Positions 35,176-43,267 of a stretch of 64,000 nucleotides of DNA are shown one piece after another (position 1 is the stretch's first letter; each line of letters begins with the position of its first letter). The stretch covers positions 1 to 64,000 of the forward strand of contig NZ_NGKC01000012.1 in assembly GCF_003987655.1 (NCBI RefSeq), written 5' to 3'. A program made the translations under genes and the position numbers. Below the pieces are notes generated by a model. It ran no database searches, was not told the origin of the DNA, and saw only the letters and a list, made by a program, of their open reading frames with translations. The stretch is from Vagococcus acidifermentans. GTDB lineage: Bacteria; Bacillota; Bacilli; Lactobacillales; Vagococcaceae.

Positions 35176-35205
35176 AGAGTGCATTGGTTCAGTGCGCTCT
35201 TTTTG
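35176..35205 (+). terminator. Terminator inside the double-ABC leader
   Basis: AGAGTGCA (35176-35183) pairs with TGCGCTCT (35193-35200), all eight positions with one G-U, followed by TTTT. It lies 285 bases before the first large gene and downstream of the promoter, so it could act as an attenuator. Confidence 0.65.
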
Positions 35206-35284
35206 TGCTGCTTTTTAGTTAAAAAAATCACAAAAGGCATTGAATTCGGGCAATCCGTACTTCCATGATAGGCGAGTGGAATCA

Positions 35285-35305
35285 AGACTTGTTTATAAAC
35301 AGTCT
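35285..35305 (+). promoter_or_regulatory. Inverted repeat in the double-ABC leader
   Basis: The perfect 12-bp palindrome TGTTTATAAACA (35290-35301) is extended by AGAC and GTCT arms with one bulged T. It may be an operator or a second hairpin of the leader. Confidence 0.4.
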
Positions 35306-35337
35306 GTTTTCAATAAACTCAATCAGGAGGTGACAGT

Positions 35338-35376
35338 ATGTTTTCCAGAAAAATCATTACAAATGACTCTTCATGA
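35338..35376 (+). CDS. Leader mini-gene 2 of the double-ABC operon
   Basis: A 12-codon frame (MFSRKIITNDSS) has an excellent ribosome binding site (GGAGGTGA, 35327-35334). A GC-rich hairpin follows at about 35418-35455 (GCTCT/AGAGC around GACAGCTGTC) before the permease gene. The strong signal makes translation likely; a regulatory leader-peptide role is inferred. Confidence 0.4.
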   Translation: MFSRKIITNDSS

Positions 35377-35489
35377 GTTTGTGATATTTTTATCTTGGTG
35401 TTGTCCAAGGTAATAGCCCCTGCTCTGACAGCTGTCGAGAGCGGGACGAACAGATGTCACAGTGATTATTTAGATAAGGAGAGCATCTA

Positions 35490-36506
35490 ATGTATGCCCA
35501 ACAAAAGAAATTAACTAAAGAACAGCTTCTCGAGCTGGAACGGCCGCCTCAAACGAAAGTCCAGATAATAGCTGATTATTTGATTTGTCTGTGTCCGTTT
35601 CTGGCCTGCCTGCTGGCGATTTTGGAATATCGTGTCGTGCCGAACACGGGTTTGAATACGGGAACGGCCACGTATGCGTATTTTCTGGGAATTCAGGCAG
35701 TTATCCTACTGATGGTGTTCCTGTTTTCGCTGAAATCCAAAAAGCTGTTTGCCAAGCTGAGATACAAAGCACCTTTTTATACGTTCATTTATCTCTTGTT
35801 TCTTGGATATGATTATTTAACCCTTAAAACAGGTATTTTAATGCTGCCTTATTTCCCGTGGGTTGACCAAGTGCTGAATGCGATGATATCAGACCATGCT
35901 TATTTACTGGATTGTGTCAAGAATTCGATGATTCTGCTGTTTACCGGTTATGCTGCCGGTGTATTGGCCGGTCTGGTCACAGGGACTATCTGCGGTTACA
36001 GCAAACGCGTCAACTATTGGGTCAGTCCATTTATGAAACTGCTGGGGGCGATTCCGAGCACGACTTGGCTGCCGATTGTGATGGTGCTGGCGACTTCGCT
36101 GTTTAAAGGTAGTGTTTTCATCATTGCACTGGGGGTCTGGTTCTCAGTCACGATAGCGACCATGACAGGCATTCACACCATTGACAGAGGTTATTTTGAT
36201 GCCGCCAAAACACTGGGGGCCACTAACCGCCAGCTGATTTTCAATATCGCCATTCCTTCTGCCATCCCTAATATTTTTCAAGGGCTGACCCAAGGTATGA
36301 GTTCGGCCTGTACGGCGTTAATCGTCGCTGAAATGCTGGGTGTAGAATCCGGTTTGGGCTGGTATATCACCTGGCAAAAATCTTGGGCGGAGTTTGCCAA
36401 GATGTATGCGGCGATTGTGCTGATTTGTCTCGTGTTCGTGCTGGTGAATGTCATATTGAATGCCGTCAGCCGGCGTGTGCTGATTTGGAAAGAAGAGGTG
36501 AGTTAG
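35490..36506 (+). CDS. NitT/TauT-type ABC permease
   Basis: A 338-residue permease of the nitrate/sulfonate/taurine class. After an unusually long N-terminal region with three hydrophobic segments (about 30-120), the core BPD permease domain (about 145-335) includes GAIPSTTWLPIVMVLATSLF and the EAA loop DAAKTLGATNRQL. The N-terminal extension is longer than in SsuC or TauC (about 260 residues). GGAGAG precedes the ATG. It is the first large gene of an eight-gene run, and the ATPase follows after one base. Confidence 0.85.
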   Translation: MYAQQKKLTKEQLLELERPPQTKVQIIADYLICLCPFLACLLAILEYRVVPNTGLNTGTATYAYFLGIQAVILLMVFLFSLKSKKLFAKLRYKAPFYTFIYLLFLGYDYLTLKTGILMLPYFPWVDQVLNAMISDHAYLLDCVKNSMILLFTGYAAGVLAGLVTGTICGYSKRVNYWVSPFMKLLGAIPSTTWLPIVMVLATSLFKGSVFIIALGVWFSVTIATMTGIHTIDRGYFDAAKTLGATNRQLIFNIAIPSAIPNIFQGLTQGMSSACTALIVAEMLGVESGLGWYITWQKSWAEFAKMYAAIVLICLVFVLVNVILNAVSRRVLIWKEEVS

Positions 36507-36507
36507 T

Positions 36508-37281
36508 GTGGCAAAAGAATCTGTCCTGACACTGACAGGTGTCTCGAAAAGCTTTGCGCGCGCTGATACCAATGAAGTCGTTGATGCGTTGTCAAACATT
36601 GACTTGACAGTCAAAAGCGGCGAATTCGTCAGTATTGTCGGCCCCAGCGGATGCGGGAAATCCACGATACTGCGGCTGGTATCAGGTCTGCTTTCGCCGA
36701 CAATCGGCACCATTGAGCTGAGTGGTGAAAAAATCAGCGGCACGAGTCCCAACCGTGGGATGGCGTTTCAAAAGCCGACGCTTTTTCCTTGGCTGACGGT
36801 CAAGCGTAATGTCGGTTTCAGCATGAAGATGCGCGGCACGTATCAGGAAAATCAGCACAAAATCGATGACCTGCTTGATATGGCAGGTTTGGGCGAATTT
36901 AAGGATTCCTATCCGGCGCAACTATCTGGCGGTATGGCACAGCGGGTGTCTTTGCTGCGCACAATGATTAACGAACCGGAAATATTTCTGCTGGATGAGC
37001 CGCTGGGTGCACTGGACGCATTTACCCGCATGAATATGCAGGACGAACTGCTCAATATGTGGCAAAAAAAGAAAAACATGATGTTAATGGTCACCCATGA
37101 TGTGGAAGAAGCAGTTTATATGGGGACACGCGTCATCGTCATGGCTCCGCGGCCCGGCCGGATTATTAAAGACATGGCCATTGATTTGCCTTATCCGCGT
37201 AACCGGAGCAGTCAGGAGCTGACGGATTACAGAAATGAGATTTTAGAATTACTCAATTATGGCAAGCATGAAAAAAACTAG
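36508..37281 (+). CDS. NitT/TauT-type ABC ATPase
   Basis: A 257-residue ATPase with Walker A GPSGCGKST (about 43-51), the Q-loop AFQKPTLFPWLTV typical of the SsuB/TauB class, signature LSGGMAQR and Walker B IFLLDEPLGALD. It starts with GTG after AGAGGTGAG. It serves the permease encoded one base upstream and the lipoprotein encoded 14 bases downstream. Confidence 0.9.
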   Translation: MAKESVLTLTGVSKSFARADTNEVVDALSNIDLTVKSGEFVSIVGPSGCGKSTILRLVSGLLSPTIGTIELSGEKISGTSPNRGMAFQKPTLFPWLTVKRNVGFSMKMRGTYQENQHKIDDLLDMAGLGEFKDSYPAQLSGGMAQRVSLLRTMINEPEIFLLDEPLGALDAFTRMNMQDELLNMWQKKKNMMLMVTHDVEEAVYMGTRVIVMAPRPGRIIKDMAIDLPYPRNRSSQELTDYRNEILELLNYGKHEKN

Positions 37282-37295
37282 AGGAGATAATATAG

Positions 37296-38312
37296 ATGAA
37301 AAAGAAAGTTGTAACAATTTTATTGGCACTGACAGCCGTATTGGTTCTGGGAGGTTGTGCAAAGAAAGAGTCTCAGCCGGCAAATAAAAAAATCGACATC
37401 AATGATGAAGAAGCATGGAAAAAAGAACCGGCCTACAAAGAAACCATCAAAGTCGGCTATAACGGCGGGGCATGTTTGTCGCCGCTGGGATTGGCGAAAG
37501 AAAAAGGTTTTTATGAAAAAGAAGGATTGAATGTGGAGTTGGTCTCAACGACGGAAACCAAAGATGCTGTCGGAACAGGTCAAGTTGATTTTTCCGGGGA
37601 TCACATTGCGACCCTCCTCGTCCCGGCGGTGAACGGGGTCAACATGCTGTTCACGACAGGGATTCACACAGGCTGCAAGACACTCTATGTACTCAGTGAC
37701 TCTGGCATCACAAGCACGAAAGATTTGATTGGGCAGACGATTGCAGTGCCGGACGGCATCGGAAATTCAGACCATAACATTGCACTGCGTTTCTTAAACA
37801 AAGACAACATCGCACCCGATGAAGTCCATTTCAAACAAGTCGAAAGCACGGCAACTATTTTAGCGATGGAAAACGGCGAAATTCAAGGGGCTGTCCTTTC
37901 AGACCAGTTTGCCAAGAAGTTTCTTGATGAAGGCAAGCTGACGGCCATTCGTTCCATCACGTTTGATGATGACTTCAAGACAGAAACCTGCTGCGTTCTG
38001 GCGATGAACCGGGATTTCTATGAAAAAAATCCGATTACAGCAGCTAAAATCACACGTGCTATGAAGGAAACAAGGGAGTGGGTGGAAAATAACAAAGAAG
38101 AAGCTGTTGATTTGATGCTTGAAAACAATTGGGCTTCCGGCGACAGACAAGTGGTGCTTGATGTGGTTAAGACCTATAATTTTGGCATCAGTGATGCAGA
38201 CACAGAAAAAACTTTGAAAGATGTCATGACCGATTACAAGAAATTCGGCATCATCGGCGAAGACAAAGAGACTGAAAAATCAATCGGCTATTTGTGGAAC
38301 CCGGTCAATTAA
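37296..38312 (+). CDS. NitT/TauT-type substrate-binding lipoprotein with Cys/His motifs
   Basis: A 338-residue lipoprotein (lipobox LGGC, Cys21) of the COG0715 class; KVGYNGGACLSPLGLAKEKGFY is the family's N-terminal signature. Besides the lipid-modified Cys it has Cys60 in GGAC, His103, His124 and Cys127 in GIHTGC, and adjacent Cys232-Cys233 in KTETCC. Free or metal-binding cysteines are unusual in an extracytoplasmic binding protein of this class, so the ligand may be a metal, a metal complex or a thiophilic compound. The substrate is unknown. It sits between its own transporter and a Pst-type system. Confidence 0.85.
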   Translation: MKKKVVTILLALTAVLVLGGCAKKESQPANKKIDINDEEAWKKEPAYKETIKVGYNGGACLSPLGLAKEKGFYEKEGLNVELVSTTETKDAVGTGQVDFSGDHIATLLVPAVNGVNMLFTTGIHTGCKTLYVLSDSGITSTKDLIGQTIAVPDGIGNSDHNIALRFLNKDNIAPDEVHFKQVESTATILAMENGEIQGAVLSDQFAKKFLDEGKLTAIRSITFDDDFKTETCCVLAMNRDFYEKNPITAAKITRAMKETREWVENNKEEAVDLMLENNWASGDRQVVLDVVKTYNFGISDADTEKTLKDVMTDYKKFGIIGEDKETEKSIGYLWNPVN

Positions 38313-38338
38313 GCAGATAAAAAAAGGAGGATATATCA

Positions 38339-39262
38339 ATGAAAAAGAGATTGTTATCGTTTGTCGTATTTAGTATGGTACTTGGCTTGGCAGGTTGCAA
38401 CAGCAAGGGCGGAGGAGAGACTGACCAGTCTGCTGCTCCGGACAAAGCAGCTGACACCAGTGCAATTTATTTTAACGGTTCTTCGACACTGACACCTGTC
38501 ATCAATACGATAGCCGCATCATTTAATGAGGAATATGAAACATGGGACAAGGTCGACTCGTCTTTTGAGGAAGCTCCTATTTCGATTTACGTGGCATCCG
38601 GCGGTTCCGGTCAAGGAGTTGCAACGCTGATTGACGGCACGACCAGTTTCGGTATGGTGGCCAGAGAGGTCAAAGATGAAGAAAAGAAAAAAATCAAGGA
38701 TGAAAAAGAGTATTTGGTGGGCATTGATGCTCTTGCCATCACTGTTAACAAAGAAAGTCCGCTATTAGAAAGAACCGATGATTTGACGACGGACCAAGTC
38801 ATTAAAATCTTTTCCGGTGAATACAAGACATGGCAAGAAGTCGACAGTTCATTACCGGCTGATGATATCGTAGTGCTGACGCGCGATGTCAGCGGCGGCG
38901 CCCATGAAGTGTTTCAGAAGAATATCATGAAAGATGTTGACGTGTCTGCCGATGTGATTCAGGCACCGACGATGGGCGGGCTGGTCGAGAAAATCATCGA
39001 CAATAAGAATGCCATCGGTTATGCGTCTTATGGAGTAGCATCGCAAAACGAGGACAAGCTCGTCAAATTGAAGCTGGACGGCGTGGCTTGTACTGAAGAA
39101 AATATCACAGGCGGCAACTATATTCTACAGCGTCCGCTTCTGCTGGTCGGCTCCGGCGAACCGACTGAACAACAGCAGGCTTTCCTTGATGTCGTTCTGG
39201 GAGAGGAAGGTCAGGCGGTTGTCGAGGAGCAGGGATTTATCCGCTCGCAGTCAAGCAAATAA
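38339..39262 (+). CDS. PstS-like oxyanion-binding lipoprotein
   Basis: A 307-residue lipoprotein (lipobox LAGC, Cys20) of the phosphate-binding class. It has the oxyanion loops FNGSSTLTPV (about 45-54), ASGGSGQG (about 85-92) and TRDVSGGAHEVF (about 180-191), which in PstS bind phosphate through Ser/Thr/Arg/Asp side chains. It is followed by PstC-, PstA- and PstB-like genes. Because the cluster lacks phoU and is joined to a NitT-type transporter, the oxyanion may not be phosphate. Confidence 0.85.
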   Translation: MKKRLLSFVVFSMVLGLAGCNSKGGGETDQSAAPDKAADTSAIYFNGSSTLTPVINTIAASFNEEYETWDKVDSSFEEAPISIYVASGGSGQGVATLIDGTTSFGMVAREVKDEEKKKIKDEKEYLVGIDALAITVNKESPLLERTDDLTTDQVIKIFSGEYKTWQEVDSSLPADDIVVLTRDVSGGAHEVFQKNIMKDVDVSADVIQAPTMGGLVEKIIDNKNAIGYASYGVASQNEDKLVKLKLDGVACTEENITGGNYILQRPLLLVGSGEPTEQQQAFLDVVLGEEGQAVVEEQGFIRSQSSK

Positions 39263-39274
39263 GCGTGAAGACAG

Positions 39275-40159
39275 ATGATTATCAGACAACTCGTGCAACT
39301 TATTTTTAAATGTTTGCTAGTCATTGCAGCCATAAGTACATTTTTACTTATGGCTGTGATGCTTGGCCATCTCCTTTCAGAAAGCCGGCTGTCCATCAGC
39401 CGGGTGGGGCTCGATTTGCTGAATCCGCAAAAAGACTGGCGTCCGCTCGGCAGTACTCCGAGTTACGGCGTTGTAAACATCCTTGCCGGTACACTATGTG
39501 TGACCGGGCTTTCGGTTGTGCTGTCGGTTATCTTTGGGACAGGGACAGCCTTATTTTTAGCTTATTATTTTCCGGCGGCAGCGGCGCGCGTTATTTTGTC
39601 GGTGATTGAGTTGATTGCAGGGATTCCTTCTGTCATTTTCGGTTTCTTCGGCTTATCAGTTGTGGTCAAGTGGTTTGAAAGTCATTTGCAGATGGCTTCC
39701 GGTGAGTGTGTGCTGGCAGCATCGCTTATCTTGACTTTGATGTTGCTGCCATTTGTCGTGTCGACGATGACTGAGTCAATCAGGGCATTCAGAGAAGTAT
39801 ATGAACCGACTTCAATTGCGCTGGGGCTTTCGCGTGAATACTTTATCGTCAAACTGCTGCTGCCGAGACTGCGCCTGCCGCTGTTGACGGCTGTGATGCT
39901 GGCATTCGGCAGAGGCTTGGGCGAAACCATGGCAGTCATGATGGTCATCGGCAATTCGCCGGCGTGGCCGCGCCTGTTTGGTCGGGCTGAAACGATTGCT
40001 TCGCTGACCGCTCTTGAAATGGGCGGTGTCGAATACGGCAGTTTGCATTTATCGTCATTGTATTTTGCAAATGTGATGTTGTTAGTACTGGTCTTATCAG
40101 TTTTTGGCGCTGGTTACTTTTTGAAAAGGAGGTACAGTCATGAGCAACTCGCTCGTTAA
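39275..40159 (+). CDS. pstC: PstC-like permease
   Basis: A 294-residue permease with six membrane helices of the phosphate ABC class. GIPSVIFGFFGLSVVVKWF (about 111-129) and the loop ALGLSREYFIVKLLLPRLRLPL, followed by GRGLGETMAVMMVIGN, are characteristic of PstC. It ends inside the start of the PstA-like gene (20-base overlap). Confidence 0.85.
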   Translation: MIIRQLVQLIFKCLLVIAAISTFLLMAVMLGHLLSESRLSISRVGLDLLNPQKDWRPLGSTPSYGVVNILAGTLCVTGLSVVLSVIFGTGTALFLAYYFPAAAARVILSVIELIAGIPSVIFGFFGLSVVVKWFESHLQMASGECVLAASLILTLMLLPFVVSTMTESIRAFREVYEPTSIALGLSREYFIVKLLLPRLRLPLLTAVMLAFGRGLGETMAVMMVIGNSPAWPRLFGRAETIASLTALEMGGVEYGSLHLSSLYFANVMLLVLVLSVFGAGYFLKRRYSHEQLAR

Positions 40160-40979
40160 GTGGGGCATCCGTCTGATTAGCGGACTGCTTGCTGCAACTG
40201 TACTGGGGAGCATCTCCTTCGTGTTTATGTACCTTTTCAACCGCGGACGGACGGTCATCAGCTGGTCGTTTCTCACAGCTGACCCGGCAGGCATGCCGAT
40301 AGGGACAGCCGGAGGCATTTTCCCGGCAATCATCGGTACTTTTTCTTTAGGGTTGTTCTCGGCATTGATTGGCGGTACACTAGGGGTACTAGTGGCTGTC
40401 TGGCTTGTCTACTACGGCAAACAGCCGCTGCTTTCGAAAGCCGTTTATCTGGCGGTTTATTTTTTATCAGGACTGCCGTCTATTATTTTCGGGCTGGTCG
40501 GTTACACAGTCCTGATTTTCCGTCTCGGTTTCAACCGCAGCTTATTTTGTTCAGGGCTGACGGTATCGCTGATGATTTTGCCGTTTGTGGCTATCCGCGT
40601 TATTAAAATACTGCAGGAACATGAGCGGGACTACTACACGCAGTCGCTTTCGCTGGGTATCTCGAAGGAATACACGCTGCTCCATGTGGTTTTGCCGGAC
40701 AGCAGTGTGGAGATTATCGGCACGGTTTTTATCGGGATGGCATACGGCATGGGGGCTGTGGCGCCAATCATGTATACAGGGGCAGTAATGCTGTCGCCGC
40801 TGCCTGTTGCGCTGGACAAGCCGTTTATGTCGCTGCCGTATCATTTATATCTGCTGGTCAGCAACGGCCTGTCATATGAGTATGCGTACGGTACCGCGTG
40901 CGTGTTGTTATTATTGCTGCTGGTGATGCAGTGTGTGTACCGATTAGTTCATTGGCTTTTTTACCATAGGAGAAAATAA
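40140..40979 (+). CDS. pstA: PstA-like permease
   Basis: A 279-residue permease, partner of the PstC-like protein. It carries GGIFPAIIGTFSL and SGLPSIIFGLVGYTVLIFRLGF, followed by the ATPase-docking loop SLGISKEYTLLHVVLPDS. The six-helix pattern is intact. The final Asn-stop is followed immediately by the PstB-like gene. Confidence 0.85.
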   Translation: MSNSLVKWGIRLISGLLAATVLGSISFVFMYLFNRGRTVISWSFLTADPAGMPIGTAGGIFPAIIGTFSLGLFSALIGGTLGVLVAVWLVYYGKQPLLSKAVYLAVYFLSGLPSIIFGLVGYTVLIFRLGFNRSLFCSGLTVSLMILPFVAIRVIKILQEHERDYYTQSLSLGISKEYTLLHVVLPDSSVEIIGTVFIGMAYGMGAVAPIMYTGAVMLSPLPVALDKPFMSLPYHLYLLVSNGLSYEYAYGTACVLLLLLLVMQCVYRLVHWLFYHRRK

Positions 40980-40980
40980 C

Positions 40981-41715
40981 ATGAAACTGACACTAGAAAA
41001 TATCACAGTTGCGTTTGGCAAAAAAATGGTTTTGCATGAGATAAGCACGGTGTTTTCGCCTCAAAAAATCACGGCGGTCATCGGGCAGTCGGGCTGCGGG
41101 AAGACTACGCTTTTGCGGACCATTAACCGCACCGTCGAAGAAGAGGGCGGACGCATTTCAGGCAAGTTGGAACTGGCAGCCGCTGATGTGCTGAGGATGC
41201 CGACTGAAACGCTCAGAAAACAAATCGGCATGGTATTTCAACAGCCGATAGCCTTTCCTTTCAGCATCGAAAAAAATTTGTCTTACGTACTGAATTATCA
41301 TTTCAAGCTGTCAAAAGCAGAGCGTAAAGCACGTATCACGCAGTATCTGACAGCGACCAATTTGTTTAACGAGGTAAACAGCGACTTGACTGTTTCAGCA
41401 AACCAGCTTTCCGGCGGGCAAAAGCAGCGTCTGGCAATTGCCAGAGCATTGTGTGCCGAACCGGATTTTTTACTGCTGGACGAGCCGTGTTCGGCACTTG
41501 ACATGGAAAACACTTTGGCCATTGAACAACTGCTGCTGCAAATCAAACAGGCGTACGGCATTGTCATCGTCACGCACAATTTGGCGCAGGCGAAGCGTAT
41601 CGCTGACGACATTGTGCTGATGGACAGCGGCAGAATTATAGAACACACTGGAAAAAAACAGTTTTTCAGCCGCCCGGCAACGGAACTGGGCAGAAAATTC
41701 ATTCAATATATGTAA
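40981..41715 (+). CDS. pstB: PstB-like ATPase
   Basis: A 244-residue ATPase with Walker A GQSGCGKTT (about 37-45), the Q-loop MVFQQPIAFPFSIEKNL, signature LSGGQKQR and Walker B FLLLDEPCSALD. The FQQPxxFP-SI pattern and the short insertion are like PstB. It energises the two permeases upstream. Confidence 0.88.
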   Translation: MKLTLENITVAFGKKMVLHEISTVFSPQKITAVIGQSGCGKTTLLRTINRTVEEEGGRISGKLELAAADVLRMPTETLRKQIGMVFQQPIAFPFSIEKNLSYVLNYHFKLSKAERKARITQYLTATNLFNEVNSDLTVSANQLSGGQKQRLAIARALCAEPDFLLLDEPCSALDMENTLAIEQLLLQIKQAYGIVIVTHNLAQAKRIADDIVLMDSGRIIEHTGKKQFFSRPATELGRKFIQYM

Positions 41716-41730
41716 AGGTTGGGAGAGAAA

Positions 41731-42198
41731 ATGCACGTAACCATTCCAGGCTACAAAACGTTGACAATCGACAAACTGGTATTTGATTTTAACGGGACGC
41801 TGGCAGTTGACGGCAAGATTGCAGATGATGTCAGAAATCGGCTGCACCGTCTGGCAAAAGATTTTGACCTTTATGTTCTGACGGCGGATACATACGGCAC
41901 TGTGAGGGAAACATGCAGCGGATTGCCTGTGACTGTTGAGGTGTTTCCCGGCAGTTCTGCGGCTGACGGCAAGCTGTCAATCGTGAATCAGCTGGGTGCT
42001 TCCTCATGCGCCTGTATCGGAAACGGCCGCAACGACGCCGCCATGTTTGAAGCAAGTGCACTGTCAGTGGCTGTCTTCGGGCGGGAAGGTACTTATGGTC
42101 CGCTGTTGTTACAGGCAGATGTCTGTACCGCATCCATTACAGACGCGTTGGATTTGTTTTTGTATCCGGCAAGACTGATTGCAGATTTGCGCGGGTAG
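41731..42198 (+). CDS. Soluble P-type-ATPase-like HAD protein
   Basis: A 155-residue cytosolic HAD-superfamily protein of the small soluble P-type ATPase-like group (COG4087 type). Motif I is FDFNGTLAVDG (nucleophile Asp19; the usual second Asp is Asn21), motif II LTADT (Thr51), the Lys is at about 81, and motif IV is GNGRNDA (97-103). There is no cap domain. GGGAGAG precedes the ATG at 41731; a TTG at 41719 would place that site inside the gene. It ends the double-ABC operon; its role in transport or use of the substrate is unknown. Confidence 0.8.
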   Translation: MHVTIPGYKTLTIDKLVFDFNGTLAVDGKIADDVRNRLHRLAKDFDLYVLTADTYGTVRETCSGLPVTVEVFPGSSAADGKLSIVNQLGASSCACIGNGRNDAAMFEASALSVAVFGREGTYGPLLLQADVCTASITDALDLFLYPARLIADLRG

Positions 42199-42256
42199 GT
42201 GAGGCTGAAAAAACGAGAGTGTTCGACCTAGAGCCATTACATAGAAATAATCTCTG

Positions 42257-42287
42257 AAAAGCGGAAAGAAACTCCCGCTTTTTTTAT
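42257..42287 (+). terminator. Terminator of the double-ABC operon
   Basis: AAAAGCGG (42257-42264) pairs with CCGCTTTT (42275-42282), followed by more T residues. Confidence 0.85.
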
Positions 42288-42400
42288 CGGACAGAAGAAA
42301 GCGTCTCAGGCTGATAAGTAGCTCCGGTGAACCGTTCATGGGATAATGACAGTAAAGGCAGTCTTGAACGGACAGCTTGTTTCGGAACGGAGGGATACTG

Positions 42401-42517
42401 ATGGGAAAGGCACAAGGTGAACACGGACAGGCGGAAAAAAGAAATTTTTTGGAGAAGCTTTTTGAACAAATAAAAAAAATCGGCAAAATGATATGGGGCG
42501 AGTTAAAGACGCCATGA
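42401..42517 (+). CDS. 38-residue amphipathic peptide gene
   Basis: A short frame with a strong ribosome binding site (GGAGGG, 42389-42394, six bases before ATG) and its own terminator at 42560-42610. The peptide starts MGKAQGEHGQAEKRN and continues as an amphipathic, net positive helix (FLEKLFEQIKKIGKMIWGEL, about 16-35). It lies alone between two terminators. No family recognised; a small membrane-active or regulatory peptide is possible. Confidence 0.5.
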   Translation: MGKAQGEHGQAEKRNFLEKLFEQIKKIGKMIWGELKTP

Positions 42518-42559
42518 CGGCTAAGGTAAAGCGTCTTGGAAAGACAAGCAGTCCCGCTT

Positions 42560-42610
42560 GAAACACTTTGGAGAAAAGTCAATTTTTTTCTCAAGGTGTT
42601 TCTTTTTTTT
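42560..42610 (+). terminator. Terminator after the 38-residue peptide gene
   Basis: GAAACACTTTGGAGAAAA (42560-42577) pairs with the stretch ending AAGGTGTTTC (about 42584-42602), followed by eight T. Confidence 0.9.
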
Positions 42611-42779
42611 TAGCGTTTTATTGAAGTACGAAGACGTATTTAAGGTGGGCGATGTTTTGCCGACATCAGGGAATGAGATTGGAAACAGCTGATAAGATAA
42701 CAGTCTCCTTATCATAAACATTCAAAAAAGGGCGATTATACGGTATACTAGAGGTAACAACAAGCGAGGAGGAATGACA

Positions 42780-43058
42780 ATGACTAAGCAGAATAAACCG
42801 TTGACTGAAGTGCTGATTGATCGCGAAGACCATCAAACATTACTGGAATTTGCCACGACTCTGGAGAAAATCGCTGAAAAATTGAAGACAGAAGGTTCTT
42901 TTACCATGGTTGAAGGGACAAAGGAAAATGTGATTCAACCATCTGAGCAGTTGGAAGTTGAATACAAATACGAGAAAAAAGGGGACAAACACTCGTTTGA
43001 AATTGAATTCGAATGGTATACAGGGGAAAAAGCGTCGCAAACAATGACTATTGAATAA
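42780..43058 (+). CDS. Amphi-Trp domain protein
   Basis: A 92-residue soluble protein with an N-terminal amphipathic helix (EDHQTLLEFATTLEKIAEKLK) and a C-terminal beta-rich part with alternating charged residues and a Trp near the end (EFEWYTGEK), the pattern of amphi-Trp domain proteins. Function of the family is not known. GAGGAGG is one base from the ATG at 42774 but seven from the ATG at 42780, which is therefore chosen. It is a single gene with its own terminator. Confidence 0.65.
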   Translation: MTKQNKPLTEVLIDREDHQTLLEFATTLEKIAEKLKTEGSFTMVEGTKENVIQPSEQLEVEYKYEKKGDKHSFEIEFEWYTGEKASQTMTIE

Positions 43059-43081
43059 ATAATCATTTGTTTCAGTGAGAG

Positions 43082-43124
43082 AAAACAGGAGTGCCTGAAT
43101 CGACAGCGCACTTCTGTTTTTTTT
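43082..43124 (+). terminator. Terminator after the amphi-Trp gene
   Basis: AAAACAGGAGTGC (43082-43094) pairs with GCACTTCTGTTTT (43108-43120), with one G-U, followed by T residues. Confidence 0.85.
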
Positions 43125-43156
43125 AGCCAAGTCATTGGCAGTGGATGGTTTACAAT

Positions 43157-43187
43157 GAAAAATACACCTCGAAAATTGAGGTGTATC
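43157..43187 (-). terminator. Distal tandem terminator of the metallophosphoesterase gene
   Basis: ATACACCTC (43162-43170) and GAGGTGTAT (43178-43186) form a 9-bp stem; on the minus strand a T tract follows. The same stem occurs 110 bases away at 43268-43301. Confidence 0.6.
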
Positions 43188-43267
43188 TGTTCTGTTAAAT
43201 AAATAGTAAGGATTTATTCAACATAAAATATCATATCGTCTTTTTAATTGAAAGTAAATAGATTTTA

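Noticed and set aside
42109-42594. Minus-strand frame of 161 codons antisense to the HAD gene end and the small peptide gene
   Set aside because: Cys/Phe/Ser-rich composition typical of antisense frames, no ribosome binding site, and it crosses two plus-strand terminators.
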